The notes under the pieces were generated by a model. That model ran no database searches, was not told where the DNA came from, and was given only the letters and a program-made list of their open reading frames with translations. 64,000 bases of DNA from Cycloclasticus sp. Its GTDB lineage: Bacteria; Pseudomonadota; Gammaproteobacteria; Methylococcales; Cycloclasticaceae. Positions 52,351 through 63,025 of the stretch are shown piece by piece. Within the stretch, counting starts at the first letter, position 1. The number at the start of each line of letters is the position of its first letter. Location: the NCBI GenBank assembly GCA_002700385.1, contig PADC01000006.1, positions 682,001 to 746,000 of the forward strand, in the 5' to 3' direction. The translations under genes and the position numbers were made by a program.

Positions 52351-52968
52351 TTAGCCTGTATTCTTTAGTTCAACTTTTGCTGAACAAATCACTCGGTATG
52401 ACGAGCGATACAATAAGATAACAAGCGCAAATGCTATTAACAGATCTGGCCAGCCCGAACCAAATAGCCAAACAGCGCCAGCAGCCATAATAATCGATAA
52501 ATCTGAAGCAATATCGTTACGGGAACATTCCCAGACGGAGCTCATGTTCACATCTTCATGACGGTGTCGCCAAAGAAGCAAAAGGCATAGAGCATTAGTC
52601 ATCAGGCTGAAAAAACCAAACACCCCCATCGTCTCAAAAACTGGAACACTTGGCACATAGAGTTTGTAAATGATTTGCCCCGTCACCATGAATGCAGCGA
52701 TAAGAATAAGGACGCCTTTAAAAAGAGCCACTTTCGCTTTTGTAGAAGCCCCACGAGAAACGGCATAGAGACTTAACGCGTAAGTCAACGCATCACCAAA
52801 GTTATCAAAACTATTCGCCAGCAGCGCAGTGGAACGACCATATATCGCTGCTGCTGCGATCATTAAAAACATAATCGCATTAATTACCAACACGATTTTA
52901 AGCGTACCGCGTTGGCGTTTTTCTTGAAGAGCATTTTCCGAGCACCCTCCATCACAGCACCCACTCAT
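52351..52968 (-). CDS. Cation-efflux-like (CDF fold) membrane protein
   Basis: IMFLMIAAAAIYGRSTALLANSFDNFGDALTYALSLYAVSR; Cys-rich N-terminus MSGCCDGGCSE. Confidence 0.75.
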   Translation of the reverse strand: MSGCCDGGCSENALQEKRQRGTLKIVLVINAIMFLMIAAAAIYGRSTALLANSFDNFGDALTYALSLYAVSRGASTKAKVALFKGVLILIAAFMVTGQIIYKLYVPSVPVFETMGVFGFFSLMTNALCLLLLWRHRHEDVNMSSVWECSRNDIASDLSIIMAAGAVWLFGSGWPDLLIAFALVILLYRSSYRVICSAKVELKNTG

Positions 52969-53042
52969 TTTTTAGCCTCTTCTTTCCTGATCTATTTGGT
53001 TCAGTATAAACGACTTTTACAAAACCTCTGTTTTATATCGCT

Positions 53043-54569
53043 TTAGGCTTTTTCGTGAAGTTGGATATTGATCATTCGCAACGCGGCTAAAATGGACGCA
53101 AACACTTGGTTAGAATGTACACCCCGTGTTTTACGCATTTTGAACTGGCCCTCCCAAGTGATAACACATTCGGTTAAAGCGTTGGTATGCCCACCTTTTG
53201 GAATCCTCACTTCATAATCAGCTAACTCAGGCAACACCGCATCATAGTCAACTAGAATGTTGTTCGCCGCGGCAATAAAGGCATCAAACCCACCATTACC
53301 TTTCCCGCTGGCTTCATGCTCATTCCCTTTTATATTGACGCTGATATTGGCCACAGACGACTGGTCTAAACGACTCGTAATAGTGCAATCGAGCAAACGA
53401 ATGTGTTTATAGTTTTCGCTTTCTAGCACGTCGGCAATAATAAACGGTAAATCTTCTGTGGTGATGGTTTGCTTAGAATCGCCCAAGCGCACAATGCGCT
53501 CTAACACCTTTTTCTGATTTTCTTCAGAGAGTTCAATACCCAAACGCTCTAAATTTTTACTGATCGATGCCTTGCCACTCATTTTTCCCAACGCATAACT
53601 GCGAATTCTTGAAAACCGCTCAGGGCTTAATTTGCTTTCGTACAAACCGCCTTTTTTATCACCGTCGGCGTGAATACCCGCTGTTTGGGTAAATACATCA
53701 TCGCCAATAATAGGCGTATTTGCAGCCACCCATTTGCCCGAAAAATTTTCCACCATATTACTCAAACGAACGATGTTACTTTCGTCTATGCCAAGCTCCA
53801 TGGCCATTTTATCGCGTAGAACAACCGCTACTTCAGATATTGAGGCATTACCTGCACGCTCACCCAAACAGTTTACCGTGCAATGGATCGCACTAATGCC
53901 CGCACGCACGGCCGCCATAATATTGGCTGTACCCAAGCCATAATCATTATGAGGATGAAAATCAAATTGCAGATCGGGGTAGCGTGTACACATGTCATTC
54001 AAGGCGACATAGACCTCTTCAGGTGACATGACGCCTAAAGTATCGGGCAACATAAAGTGATCAATGCCTGCCTGCCTTATGCTGTCTATAAAAGCAAAAA
54101 CATAATCGGGGCTATCGGCATAACCATTGGACCAATCTTCCAAGTAAACATTCACCTTCAAGCCTCGCTCGTGCGCATAACGAACTGTATTCAGCACCTG
54201 CTCAACGTGCTCTTCCAAGGTTTTACCTAACTGCTCCCGGCAATGCTTTTCACTGCCTTTGGTCAGTAAGTTAATCACTTGACCGTTAGCCGCTACGATC
54301 CAGTCTACGCTGCGCTGATGATCAGCAAAACCGAGCACTTCAACTCGGCCACCATAACCCTCGGCTTGCGCCCATTCATTAATGTTACGTACGGCTTCTT
54401 GTTCACCTTCTGAAACGCAAGCTGACGCCACTTCAATTCGATCAACGCGCAAAGATTCTAATAATGCTTTTGCGATACTTACTTTTTCGGCAGGCGAAAA
54501 TGAAACACCCTGCGTTTGTTCTCCATCACGCAGGGTTGTATCCATAATTTGGATATATCTGGATTGCAT
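53043..54569 (-). CDS. 2-isopropylmalate synthase / citramalate synthase-family enzyme
   Basis: IQIMDTTLRDGEQTQGVSFSPAEKVSIAKALL...FHPHNDYGLGTANIMAAVRAG; C-terminal LeuA-dimer-like region; precedes leuD/leuC. Confidence 0.9.
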   Translation of the reverse strand: MQSRYIQIMDTTLRDGEQTQGVSFSPAEKVSIAKALLESLRVDRIEVASACVSEGEQEAVRNINEWAQAEGYGGRVEVLGFADHQRSVDWIVAANGQVINLLTKGSEKHCREQLGKTLEEHVEQVLNTVRYAHERGLKVNVYLEDWSNGYADSPDYVFAFIDSIRQAGIDHFMLPDTLGVMSPEEVYVALNDMCTRYPDLQFDFHPHNDYGLGTANIMAAVRAGISAIHCTVNCLGERAGNASISEVAVVLRDKMAMELGIDESNIVRLSNMVENFSGKWVAANTPIIGDDVFTQTAGIHADGDKKGGLYESKLSPERFSRIRSYALGKMSGKASISKNLERLGIELSEENQKKVLERIVRLGDSKQTITTEDLPFIIADVLESENYKHIRLLDCTITSRLDQSSVANISVNIKGNEHEASGKGNGGFDAFIAAANNILVDYDAVLPELADYEVRIPKGGHTNALTECVITWEGQFKMRKTRGVHSNQVFASILAALRMINIQLHEKA

Positions 54570-54586
54570 TACTTTTTATTCGCTTG

Positions 54587-55201
54587 TTAAGCCCAAAGCC
54601 AAGGTAAGTGTTGTTTATGCTGTTCTTCAAACGCACTAATTTTATCTTCATGCTTTAGGGTCAATCCAATATCATCTAGACCATTCAACATGTTTTCTTT
54701 ACGGAACGGATCAATTTCAAACGAAAAACCATTGCCTCCAGGAGTGCTCACCGTTTGAGCTTCAAGATCAACAACAAATTTGACCCCTTCGTTGCCGTTG
54801 ATTTCGTCCATTAAAGCGTCTAATTGAGCGGGCTCAACAACAATGGCCAAAATACCATTTTTAAAACAGTTGTTATAAAAAATATCGGCGTAACTGGTTG
54901 AGATGATGGTGTTAAAGCCGTAATCAGCTATGGCCCAAGGCGCGTGTTCTCGAGAAGAACCGCACCCAAAATTATCACCCGTGACGAGAATTTTCGCCCC
55001 TTCAAATGCCGGTTTATTTAATTCAAAATCTGGGTTCTTGGTGACGCCATCTGCGTTATAACGCCAATCGTGAAACAAGTGCACGCCAAAACCTGTCCGC
55101 TCAACTTTTTTTAAAAACTGCTTTGGAATGATTTGATCAGTATCAACATTACTCCGGTTCATTAACGCCGCAATGCTTTCATGTTTTGTATATTTTTCCA
55201 T
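54587..55201 (-). CDS. leuD: 3-isopropylmalate dehydratase small subunit
   Basis: [17 protein letters not shown]...[22 protein letters not shown]. Confidence 0.96.
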   Translation of the reverse strand: MEKYTKHESIAALMNRSNVDTDQIIPKQFLKKVERTGFGVHLFHDWRYNADGVTKNPDFELNKPAFEGAKILVTGDNFGCGSSREHAPWAIADYGFNTIISTSYADIFYNNCFKNGILAIVVEPAQLDALMDEINGNEGVKFVVDLEAQTVSTPGGNGFSFEIDPFRKENMLNGLDDIGLTLKHEDKISAFEEQHKQHLPWLWA

Positions 55202-55205
55202 GACT

Positions 55206-56606
55206 TTAACCTAATTTGCTGATATCAACGAAATGACCGGCTGCCGCTGCCGCCGCTGCCATGGCGGGAGAAACTAAATGTGTTCGCCCTCCTTTACCCT
55301 GCCGCCCTTCGAAGTTACGGTTTGATGTTGACGCACAACGCTGTCCTTCTTTTAGCTCATCGCCATTCATTGCTAAACACATTGAGCACCCTGGCTCACG
55401 CCATTCCCAACCTGCTTCTTTGAAAATTTTGTCGATCCCTTCCTTTTCAGCCTGAGCTTTTACGTGAAAGGAACCCGGCACCGCTATGGCTGTTACACCT
55501 TCAGCGACGGTGGTGCCTTTTGCCATTTCTGCTGCATCACGAAAATCTTCGATACGGCCATTCGTGCAGGAACCAATAAACACGTAATCGATGGCGATAT
55601 CGGTCATTTTCGTCTCAGCTTTCAAGTCCATATAATTTAAGGCACTTTCGCAGGCTAAACGCTTACCTTTATCCTCAAAGCTTTCTGGAGCAGGCACTGC
55701 TGCATTAACACCCACCACTTGCTCTGGTGAGGTTCCCCAGGTCACTTGTGGTGAAATGTCCGCTGCATCCAACGTAATCACCGCATCATATTCCGCACCT
55801 TCATCGGTAACCAATGATTTCCAATAGGTTTTTGCTTGCTCCCATTGCGCCCCTTTAGGGGCAAACTCTTTGCCTTCTAAAAAGTCGAAGGTTTTTTGAT
55901 CTGGCGCCACCATGCCGGCACGAGCACCCGCTTCAATGGCCATATTACAGACCGTCATTCGGCCTTCCATCGTCAACGCTTCTATGGCCTCACCAGCGTA
56001 TTCTATGACATAACCGGTACCACCAGCAGTGCCCGTGACACCAATAATCGCCAAGGCAATGTCTTTTGCTGTGCAATATTTTGATAACCGACCCTCTACG
56101 CGAACCAGCATCGTTTTAGATTTCTTCTGTGGCAAGGTTTGTGTTGCCATCACGTGTTCAACCTCAGATGTACCAATACCAAACGCCAACGCACCAAAAG
56201 CGCCATGCGTTGCTGTATGACTATCTCCACATACAACCACCATGCCAGGGTGTACAAAGCCGTGTTCTGGCACAACCACGTGAATCACGCCGTTATCTGG
56301 GCTTTTCATATCGTATAAATTTAAGCCGTTAGCCTCACAGTTTTCAGCCATCGTTTCAATTTGTTTTTTAGCAATAGGGTCTGCAATGGGTAGATCACGA
56401 TCTTTCGTTGGAACACAATGATCCATCGTCGCCAGGATACTGTGTGGGTTACGCACCGGCCTATTCGCCATACGTAAGCCTTCAAACGCCTGCGGGCTCG
56501 TTACTTCGTGCATCAAATGCCTATCGACATATAACAACGGGGCTTGACCAGGTTCTTGGTGAACAAAATGGCTATCCCAAATTTTTTCATACATTGTTTT
56601 TTTCAT
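55206..56606 (-). CDS. leuC: 3-isopropylmalate dehydratase large subunit
   Basis: [45 protein letters not shown]...[12 protein letters not shown]; start moved to MKKTMY. Confidence 0.96.
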   Translation of the reverse strand: MKKTMYEKIWDSHFVHQEPGQAPLLYVDRHLMHEVTSPQAFEGLRMANRPVRNPHSILATMDHCVPTKDRDLPIADPIAKKQIETMAENCEANGLNLYDMKSPDNGVIHVVVPEHGFVHPGMVVVCGDSHTATHGAFGALAFGIGTSEVEHVMATQTLPQKKSKTMLVRVEGRLSKYCTAKDIALAIIGVTGTAGGTGYVIEYAGEAIEALTMEGRMTVCNMAIEAGARAGMVAPDQKTFDFLEGKEFAPKGAQWEQAKTYWKSLVTDEGAEYDAVITLDAADISPQVTWGTSPEQVVGVNAAVPAPESFEDKGKRLACESALNYMDLKAETKMTDIAIDYVFIGSCTNGRIEDFRDAAEMAKGTTVAEGVTAIAVPGSFHVKAQAEKEGIDKIFKEAGWEWREPGCSMCLAMNGDELKEGQRCASTSNRNFEGRQGKGGRTHLVSPAMAAAAAAAGHFVDISKLG

Positions 56607-56865
56607 ATTACTTTCCAAAGCTAGTTCTTCTAATACTTTTACCAAGTCCAGAAGAAAATGAACGACACTAATATTGCCAATTGAACCGCTCATTTTCGCT
56701 AATTTAGCGTTTTTTTGCAATTTAAGATTACATTTAAATGATCCAACACAATGAATAAAACGGCGGTTTTTATTATGTTTAGTCTTTTGATATCCAATGC
56801 TGTTACGCATTACACCCTAGTAATTTCATCGTTACATTAGTAAGATCTAATTTTAATACTTATAA

Positions 56866-57729
<864 letters not shown>

Positions 57730-57810
57730 TAGCACCCTCGAAGTTCGCTACGAGGCACATAAAAAAAGCGCCACTGAGTTATCTGGGCTTTTTTTAGTTC
57801 TTTCAACAAT

Positions 57811-57845
57811 AAAAAAGCCCCTTATTAAACTAAGGGGCTTTAAAA
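57811..57845. terminator. Bidirectional terminator-like hairpin
   Basis: AAAAAAGCCCCTTATTAAACTAAGGGGCTTTAAAA between the hydrolase gene and tRNA-Thr. Confidence 0.75.
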
Positions 57846-57846
57846 A

Positions 57847-57922
57847 TGGAGCTGGTGAGAGGATTCGAACCACCGACCGGCTGATTACAAATCAGCTGCT
57901 CTACCGACTGAGCTACACCAGC
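57847..57922 (-). tRNA. tRNA-Thr (TGT)
   Basis: Reverse strand GCTGGTGTAGCTCAGTCGGTAGAGCAGCTGATTTGTAATCAGCCGGTCGGTGGTTCGAATCCTCTCACCAGCTCCA. Confidence 0.96.
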
Positions 57923-57966
57923 ATCAGGGCGGGTATTCTAATCTAAATGACTACCTTGGGCAATGC

Positions 57967-58635
57967 TTAACATGCAATTTTACGCAGACGATTTAGCTCA
58001 TCGGGTCTGGTACTGTTTAAATAATTTTGAATTGGCTTTACATCACCTTCCGTTACCAATTTCACCCCATAACGATATTTTTCTCTGCTGATTACATCCG
58101 TTTTCACTTGCTTCTCTGCTAATTCTTTCACTCTCTTTTCTGTACTGTTTTGCGTGGCAAATAAACCTAAAGAAATAACCCCTTTATAGGGGCCACTGGG
58201 CACCAGCCATAAATCTTTAACGCCTTTTTCTTTCAGCTGCTCAACTTTAAGCAAAGATTGATTCCAATCACCCTCCGACGGCGATATCACCCAATACTCC
58301 TCATAGGGTTCCATAGGAACAACCAACACGTCCTTGACCAAACCCTTCAAACCATTTGACAGAACCTTTGCCTCATTTTCATCTTCAAAATCCCCCAATA
58401 AGAAGCATGCGCCAAGGGAGTCGACATCACGCTTTTCGATTTGCTCATCCGATAAGGCCTGGCTCGACACCATGTGAACCAACTCATTTTTTGAAACCGG
58501 TTTAAGCTCCTCTAATTGACTGTCTTTATACAAAGGAGCCACTTGATTTGCCGTCATTTTGTTTTCACCTGCTGTAAACCACCAAAAGAAATAAACTAAA
58601 TTTAAAAAAAACAGCAAAAAGAACAGTTGCTTCAT
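57967..58635 (-). CDS. SPOR-domain-like membrane-anchored protein
   Basis: N-terminal TM; C-terminal GPYKGVISLGLFATQNSTEKRVKELAEK. Confidence 0.65.
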   Translation of the reverse strand: MKQLFFLLFFLNLVYFFWWFTAGENKMTANQVAPLYKDSQLEELKPVSKNELVHMVSSQALSDEQIEKRDVDSLGACFLLGDFEDENEAKVLSNGLKGLVKDVLVVPMEPYEEYWVISPSEGDWNQSLLKVEQLKEKGVKDLWLVPSGPYKGVISLGLFATQNSTEKRVKELAEKQVKTDVISREKYRYGVKLVTEGDVKPIQNYLNSTRPDELNRLRKIAC

Positions 58636-59369
58636 TTGTAGGACTGAGACACTAGTTTTAACCCGTCTAATACAAGGTTTTTTTCCACATGCGCATTACC
58701 TAAAAAACCCTCCGCCAGTCTTGCAGAATGACCACCGGTCAACACCAAGGTTATCTCCTGCGAATGCTTTTTTTCAATTTCAGCCATTGTCTCCCTAACA
58801 AAAATTTGCAGCATTTGCTCTATACCAAACATCACCGCTTCACTCGTATTTTGTCCCAATTGATCAGATTGGCGTGCATGATCCACATGAATTTTTTGCG
58901 TATTTTGCAACAAACTATTCTTCATTAATTCTGCACCCGGCACAATAAAGCCCCCCATATGCTCACCATTTCCCCGCAAAAAATCCAGTGTCAATGCTGT
59001 CCCACTATCTGCTATGCATAACATTCCATCGTATTTATTGAATGCCGCTATCATTGCCAGCCAACGATCAACACCCAATTGCCTTGCTTCTTGATAGGCG
59101 TTAAGAACACCGCATGATTCGCGCACACTCTCCACAAAAACAGGCTTAGGTTGATTTTTTTCTTCCGCCCAGGCTAATAATTGGCGTTGAAAATTTGCAG
59201 AACCCACACTGGCAACAAAAAGATGAGATAGCGCCTTGTTTGTCAAAAAGGCCAGGCCCGTTTCCAAGTCGATATCATTTTTAAAAAAACCCGAATCAAG
59301 CAACACATCGTCTTCAAGCAACTGCCATTTAAGCGCTGTATTACCTCTATCGATATATAGCTGAGCCAT
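58632..59369 (-). CDS. coaX: Type III pantothenate kinase
   Basis: LYIDRGNTALKWQL...LGVDRWLAMIAAFNKYDGMLCIADSGTALTLDFL...GGFIVPGAELM. Confidence 0.93.
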   Translation of the reverse strand: MAQLYIDRGNTALKWQLLEDDVLLDSGFFKNDIDLETGLAFLTNKALSHLFVASVGSANFQRQLLAWAEEKNQPKPVFVESVRESCGVLNAYQEARQLGVDRWLAMIAAFNKYDGMLCIADSGTALTLDFLRGNGEHMGGFIVPGAELMKNSLLQNTQKIHVDHARQSDQLGQNTSEAVMFGIEQMLQIFVRETMAEIEKKHSQEITLVLTGGHSARLAEGFLGNAHVEKNLVLDGLKLVSQSYK

Positions 59370-60364
59370 TAATGATCGCTTAGCCTCAAACTGACTTCAC
59401 CCGACAGGATTCTTTTCATCTGCCCATTCGGCTTTAACAAAAGCAATTCACCGGTTTTCGAAATGCCTTTTGCAATACCCTCTTCGTACTCCCCAGCCGA
59501 TATTATTCGGACTTTTTTATCTCGATAACAATCATAATAATTCCAGTGCTGGGCATAAGATTCGAGTCCACGTGCTTCATACTGATGAAGCAAGCTTAAA
59601 ACATTATCCAACAACTTTGCCGCTAATACATTCCTGCTCATATCACCACCATAAGCACTGCACACATCAACCCAAGGTTGGTTTATCGTTTCGGACACAT
59701 CGGGGTTCATTTGGTAATTCAAGCCGATACCAACAATCGCGGTATAGCCGCCCTGACTCTCACCTTGAATGTCGACTAGAATGCCGCCCAGTTTTTTACC
59801 TTGCCATAAAATATCGTTTGGCCATTTCAAACCATGACCCTCCACACCCAGCCTCTTTAGCGTATGACAAACGGCCACACCGCAGGCAAGACTTAGCCCT
59901 GATAAGGCCGCTATTCCCCCCTTAAAATTCCACAAAAAAGAAACATACAGGTTCTGGCCGTAAGGTGACACCCAGGTTTTCCCTAACCGCCCTCTACCCT
60001 TTGTCTGCATCTCTGCCATACAAATTGACCCACTCGGTAATGGCTTAACGGCGTGTTGTTGAGCAAGAATCTGGTTTGTTGAAGTGCACACATCGAGGAT
60101 ATCTAATTGTTTTAGCAAATATTGGTTATCATTAGACAGGCCTGAAACAATTTGTTGCTTATCCAGCAGCTCAATAGGTAACTTTAAGCGGGTTCCTTTA
60201 CCTTTAACTGCATGAAACTCAAATCCAGCTTCTTCAAGTGATTTGAGATAATTCCAAATAGAAGCACGGCTTACCTTTAATTCTTCGGCTAATTGACGCC
60301 CGGAAAAAAATTGACCTTCTGCCATTCGCCGAATTATTGCTTTGTGTATCGCTGAGAGTTCCAT
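59369..60364 (-). CDS. birA: Biotin--[acetyl-CoA carboxylase] ligase / biotin operon repressor
   Basis: N-terminal HTH; MAEMQTKGRGRLGKTWVSPYGQNLYVSFLW...LKWPNDILWQGKKLGGILVD. Confidence 0.96.
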   Translation of the reverse strand: MELSAIHKAIIRRMAEGQFFSGRQLAEELKVSRASIWNYLKSLEEAGFEFHAVKGKGTRLKLPIELLDKQQIVSGLSNDNQYLLKQLDILDVCTSTNQILAQQHAVKPLPSGSICMAEMQTKGRGRLGKTWVSPYGQNLYVSFLWNFKGGIAALSGLSLACGVAVCHTLKRLGVEGHGLKWPNDILWQGKKLGGILVDIQGESQGGYTAIVGIGLNYQMNPDVSETINQPWVDVCSAYGGDMSRNVLAAKLLDNVLSLLHQYEARGLESYAQHWNYYDCYRDKKVRIISAGEYEEGIAKGISKTGELLLLKPNGQMKRILSGEVSLRLSDH

Positions 60365-60427
60365 TAAAAAAGCATAACAGCTTCAAAAGTTCAGCTAAAG
60401 AAAGGTGTTAAAAAAATGTTTTTCGGA

Positions 60428-60997
60428 CTAATCGCTTTTTTCTCTTATATCATTCATCTGCTTTTTAACAACATGACGAATTAATAGATCTCTATCCTCA
60501 TCACTCAAACGATTAAATTCAACCGCCACCCTGTATAAATCACCCTCCGAATGGCATGACACCACTCTTGAAAATGCTTTTATACTTGCAAGTGAAGGCC
60601 TCAAAATAAACTTTATTTCAATAAAATTGCCCGCACTCAACGGATCATCCGCATTAAATAAAATTCCAGATCCACTGATATTAACAGGCTGAGTCGTTTT
60701 CTTAAATAACTCATCCGTACTCTTCATGAGATGCTGAGCCAAAAAAGAAATTTTGGATTCTATAAAAGAAAAATAGCGCGCCACCTCGGGCGACTCCTTC
60801 TCCACATGACGTAAATGAATGCGTGATCGCTCGTTCATTTTTTCTAATTCCGTTGCCAAAGACAACGTAGCATCCGTCGTAACTTGTAACTTTTCATCAG
60901 CAATCGCCTCCTCTTCCGAGGCCAACCGATAACTTAAGGCAACTTCATCATCTATTCTAAAAAAACGTCTGCGCTCTTTCTCAGTTTTTTCACTCAT
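60428..60997 (-). CDS. PilZ-domain-like protein
   Basis: RRRFFRIDDEVALSYRL...PVNISGSGILFNADDPLSAGNFIEIKFIL: RxxxR and (D/N)xSxxG motifs. Confidence 0.8.
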   Translation of the reverse strand: MSEKTEKERRRFFRIDDEVALSYRLASEEEAIADEKLQVTTDATLSLATELEKMNERSRIHLRHVEKESPEVARYFSFIESKISFLAQHLMKSTDELFKKTTQPVNISGSGILFNADDPLSAGNFIEIKFILRPSLASIKAFSRVVSCHSEGDLYRVAVEFNRLSDEDRDLLIRHVVKKQMNDIREKSD

Positions 60998-61923
60998 TAT
61001 TGCTTCACCACATCTATAATTGGTTCGTTTAAATCTTGCGGCATTTCGCCCTGAATCAAAATAATTTCTACCCGTCTATTTTGCGCCCTATTTTCAGGCG
61101 TGTCGTTATCGACCAATGGCACTGTATCTGCATGCCCTCGGATAATAAACCGTTTTTCGTCCACTGTACCATCCCTCAGAACCGCCTGCGCAACCGTAAC
61201 GGCACGAGCTGCCGACAGCTCCCAGTTTGAGCGATACAACCCGGCTTTAATGGGAATGTTATCGGTATGCCCGGCTATGGTCACCGTCCCGACACTGCCA
61301 TTGACTACGGCCGTTATTTTATCCATTATCGGCAAAAACTCGGGGTTAAATTCAGCACTGCCGGATGGGAAAGAACCTTTCTCATGAATTCTTATCACGA
61401 CACGGGCAAGATCCGTTTCGACACTGACCATGTTTTGGTCAATCTCTTCTATCATAAAATCTGTTATTTCTTCTGCCAGTTCTTTTGCATCATTTATTTT
61501 TTGTTCTGTTGCTTCAACGTACTCCGTCACAATTTGTGCTTTGGCTTCTATTTCTTCTTGGTCCGCGGTTTCATTTTCTTTTTTTTCTTCAGACTCCGAG
61601 TCAGAGTCTTTACCCAGGAACTCACTTTCAGAATCAGTTGTTTGCTGCCTTACCTCATCAATAATCGTTGGCTCGCCCGCCGCAGGGCTAAAATGTTGCG
61701 CAACGACACTTGTGCCTTTAACGATTTCATAGGCTATAACCTCTCTTTGCACACCAAACGCATCATTGAGCGAGTCCGCCATTTTCTTAAATCGATTCGC
61801 ATCCATCGTTGCCATAGAAAGCAATAATACAAAAAAGCACATGAGCAGCGACATTAAGTCGGCAAAAGTCCCCATCCAGGCTGGGAGACCTTCCTCACAT
61901 TTAGGACAATTCTCTTCACTCAT
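60997..61923 (-). CDS. Flagellar stator protein MotB/PomB
   Basis: GLPAWMGTFADLMSLLMCFFVLLLSMATMD...GTSVVAQHFSPAAGEPTIIDEVRQQT; OmpA-like C-terminus; PomB-like. Confidence 0.93.
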   Translation of the reverse strand: MSEENCPKCEEGLPAWMGTFADLMSLLMCFFVLLLSMATMDANRFKKMADSLNDAFGVQREVIAYEIVKGTSVVAQHFSPAAGEPTIIDEVRQQTTDSESEFLGKDSDSESEEKKENETADQEEIEAKAQIVTEYVEATEQKINDAKELAEEITDFMIEEIDQNMVSVETDLARVVIRIHEKGSFPSGSAEFNPEFLPIMDKITAVVNGSVGTVTIAGHTDNIPIKAGLYRSNWELSAARAVTVAQAVLRDGTVDEKRFIIRGHADTVPLVDNDTPENRAQNRRVEIILIQGEMPQDLNEPIIDVVKQ

Positions 61924-61943
61924 TTTGAACAACAGCCCATATT

Positions 61944-62720
61944 TTAGCCTTCAGCTTCCTCTTGCGCGCCAACAGAAGAACGTTGATTTTCTGGCAAGTA
62001 AGTTTTAAGCAATGTTTCTAACACACGAGGGTTCATACCTTCTTGGATACTTTGAATCGTTTCCAAAATAAGCGTTTTATTTAACCGCTCATTATGGCTT
62101 ATGCTGCCTAATTTAGCCGCCATTGGTAATGCAAAAGCATTCGCTATAATGGCACCGTACAATGTTGTCAGCAAGGCCACTGCCATAGCAGGGCCAATGG
62201 CCGCTGGGTCAGACATATTTGCCAGCATTTGCACTAAGCCGACTAAGGTTCCGATCATTCCCATGGCAGGCGCCATATCGCCAACAGCCTTCCACATATT
62301 CTGGCCTACTTCATGACGGCCAATGGCTAAATCCATATCACGGCTCAAGAGTTTTTGCACCATTGCGGCATCGTGCCCATCAACACATAAACTTAAACCA
62401 CGCTTCAAAAACTCGTTTTCAACTTCTTGATCTTCTAATGCTAATAAACCATTTTTTCTAGCAATATCTGATAACTCAACAGCCTTTTCAATGAGACTGA
62501 TTGGGCTATCATTTTTATTCATAAATGCTTTAATGGCGACTTTAAAAGAACTTAAAAATTCTTTAATGGATAACTGCATTAAAGTCACCATAAAAGTACC
62601 TACCACCACAATCAATACCGAGGGAACATCTACAAACATGACAATATCACCGCCGGTTGCAATAGCGGCAATAATGATGCCTAACCCACCTATAAAACCT
62701 ATTAACGTCGCTAAATCCAA
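61944..62720 (-). CDS. Flagellar stator protein MotA/PomA
   Basis: MDLATLIGFIGGLGIIIAAIATGGDIVMFVDVPSVLIVVVGTFMVTLMQ...WKAVGDMAPAMGMIGTLVGLVQML. Confidence 0.93.
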   Translation of the reverse strand: MDLATLIGFIGGLGIIIAAIATGGDIVMFVDVPSVLIVVVGTFMVTLMQLSIKEFLSSFKVAIKAFMNKNDSPISLIEKAVELSDIARKNGLLALEDQEVENEFLKRGLSLCVDGHDAAMVQKLLSRDMDLAIGRHEVGQNMWKAVGDMAPAMGMIGTLVGLVQMLANMSDPAAIGPAMAVALLTTLYGAIIANAFALPMAAKLGSISHNERLNKTLILETIQSIQEGMNPRVLETLLKTYLPENQRSSVGAQEEAEG

Positions 62721-62969
62721 AACATTTCCTTCCTTTTATATATCAGACTTCTTATTACTAACAAATAATCGGCCCACCACCCTTAAAACTTTAGCAGATA
62801 AAACTGATTTTTAAAGAGTCACTGTTTATATATTTACCACTCGCTAACTGATAACTGACCCCCTCGGTGGATAATGTGAACGGTATTGCTGACTAACCAG
62901 CTCATTTTCTTACTTTTCTCAATTATTCGACTAACTACCATAACGAATGATTGGTTCATTTATAGCAAA

Positions 62970-63001
62970 CAAAAAAAAGCCCCAACATCCTGTCGGGGCT
63001 C
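62970..63001 (-). terminator. Rho-independent terminator downstream of porin gene
   Basis: Minus strand GAGCCCCGACAGGATGTTGGGGCTTTTTTTT. Confidence 0.85.
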
Positions 63002-63025
63002 AAAACAATATAATGTTTTAACTGC

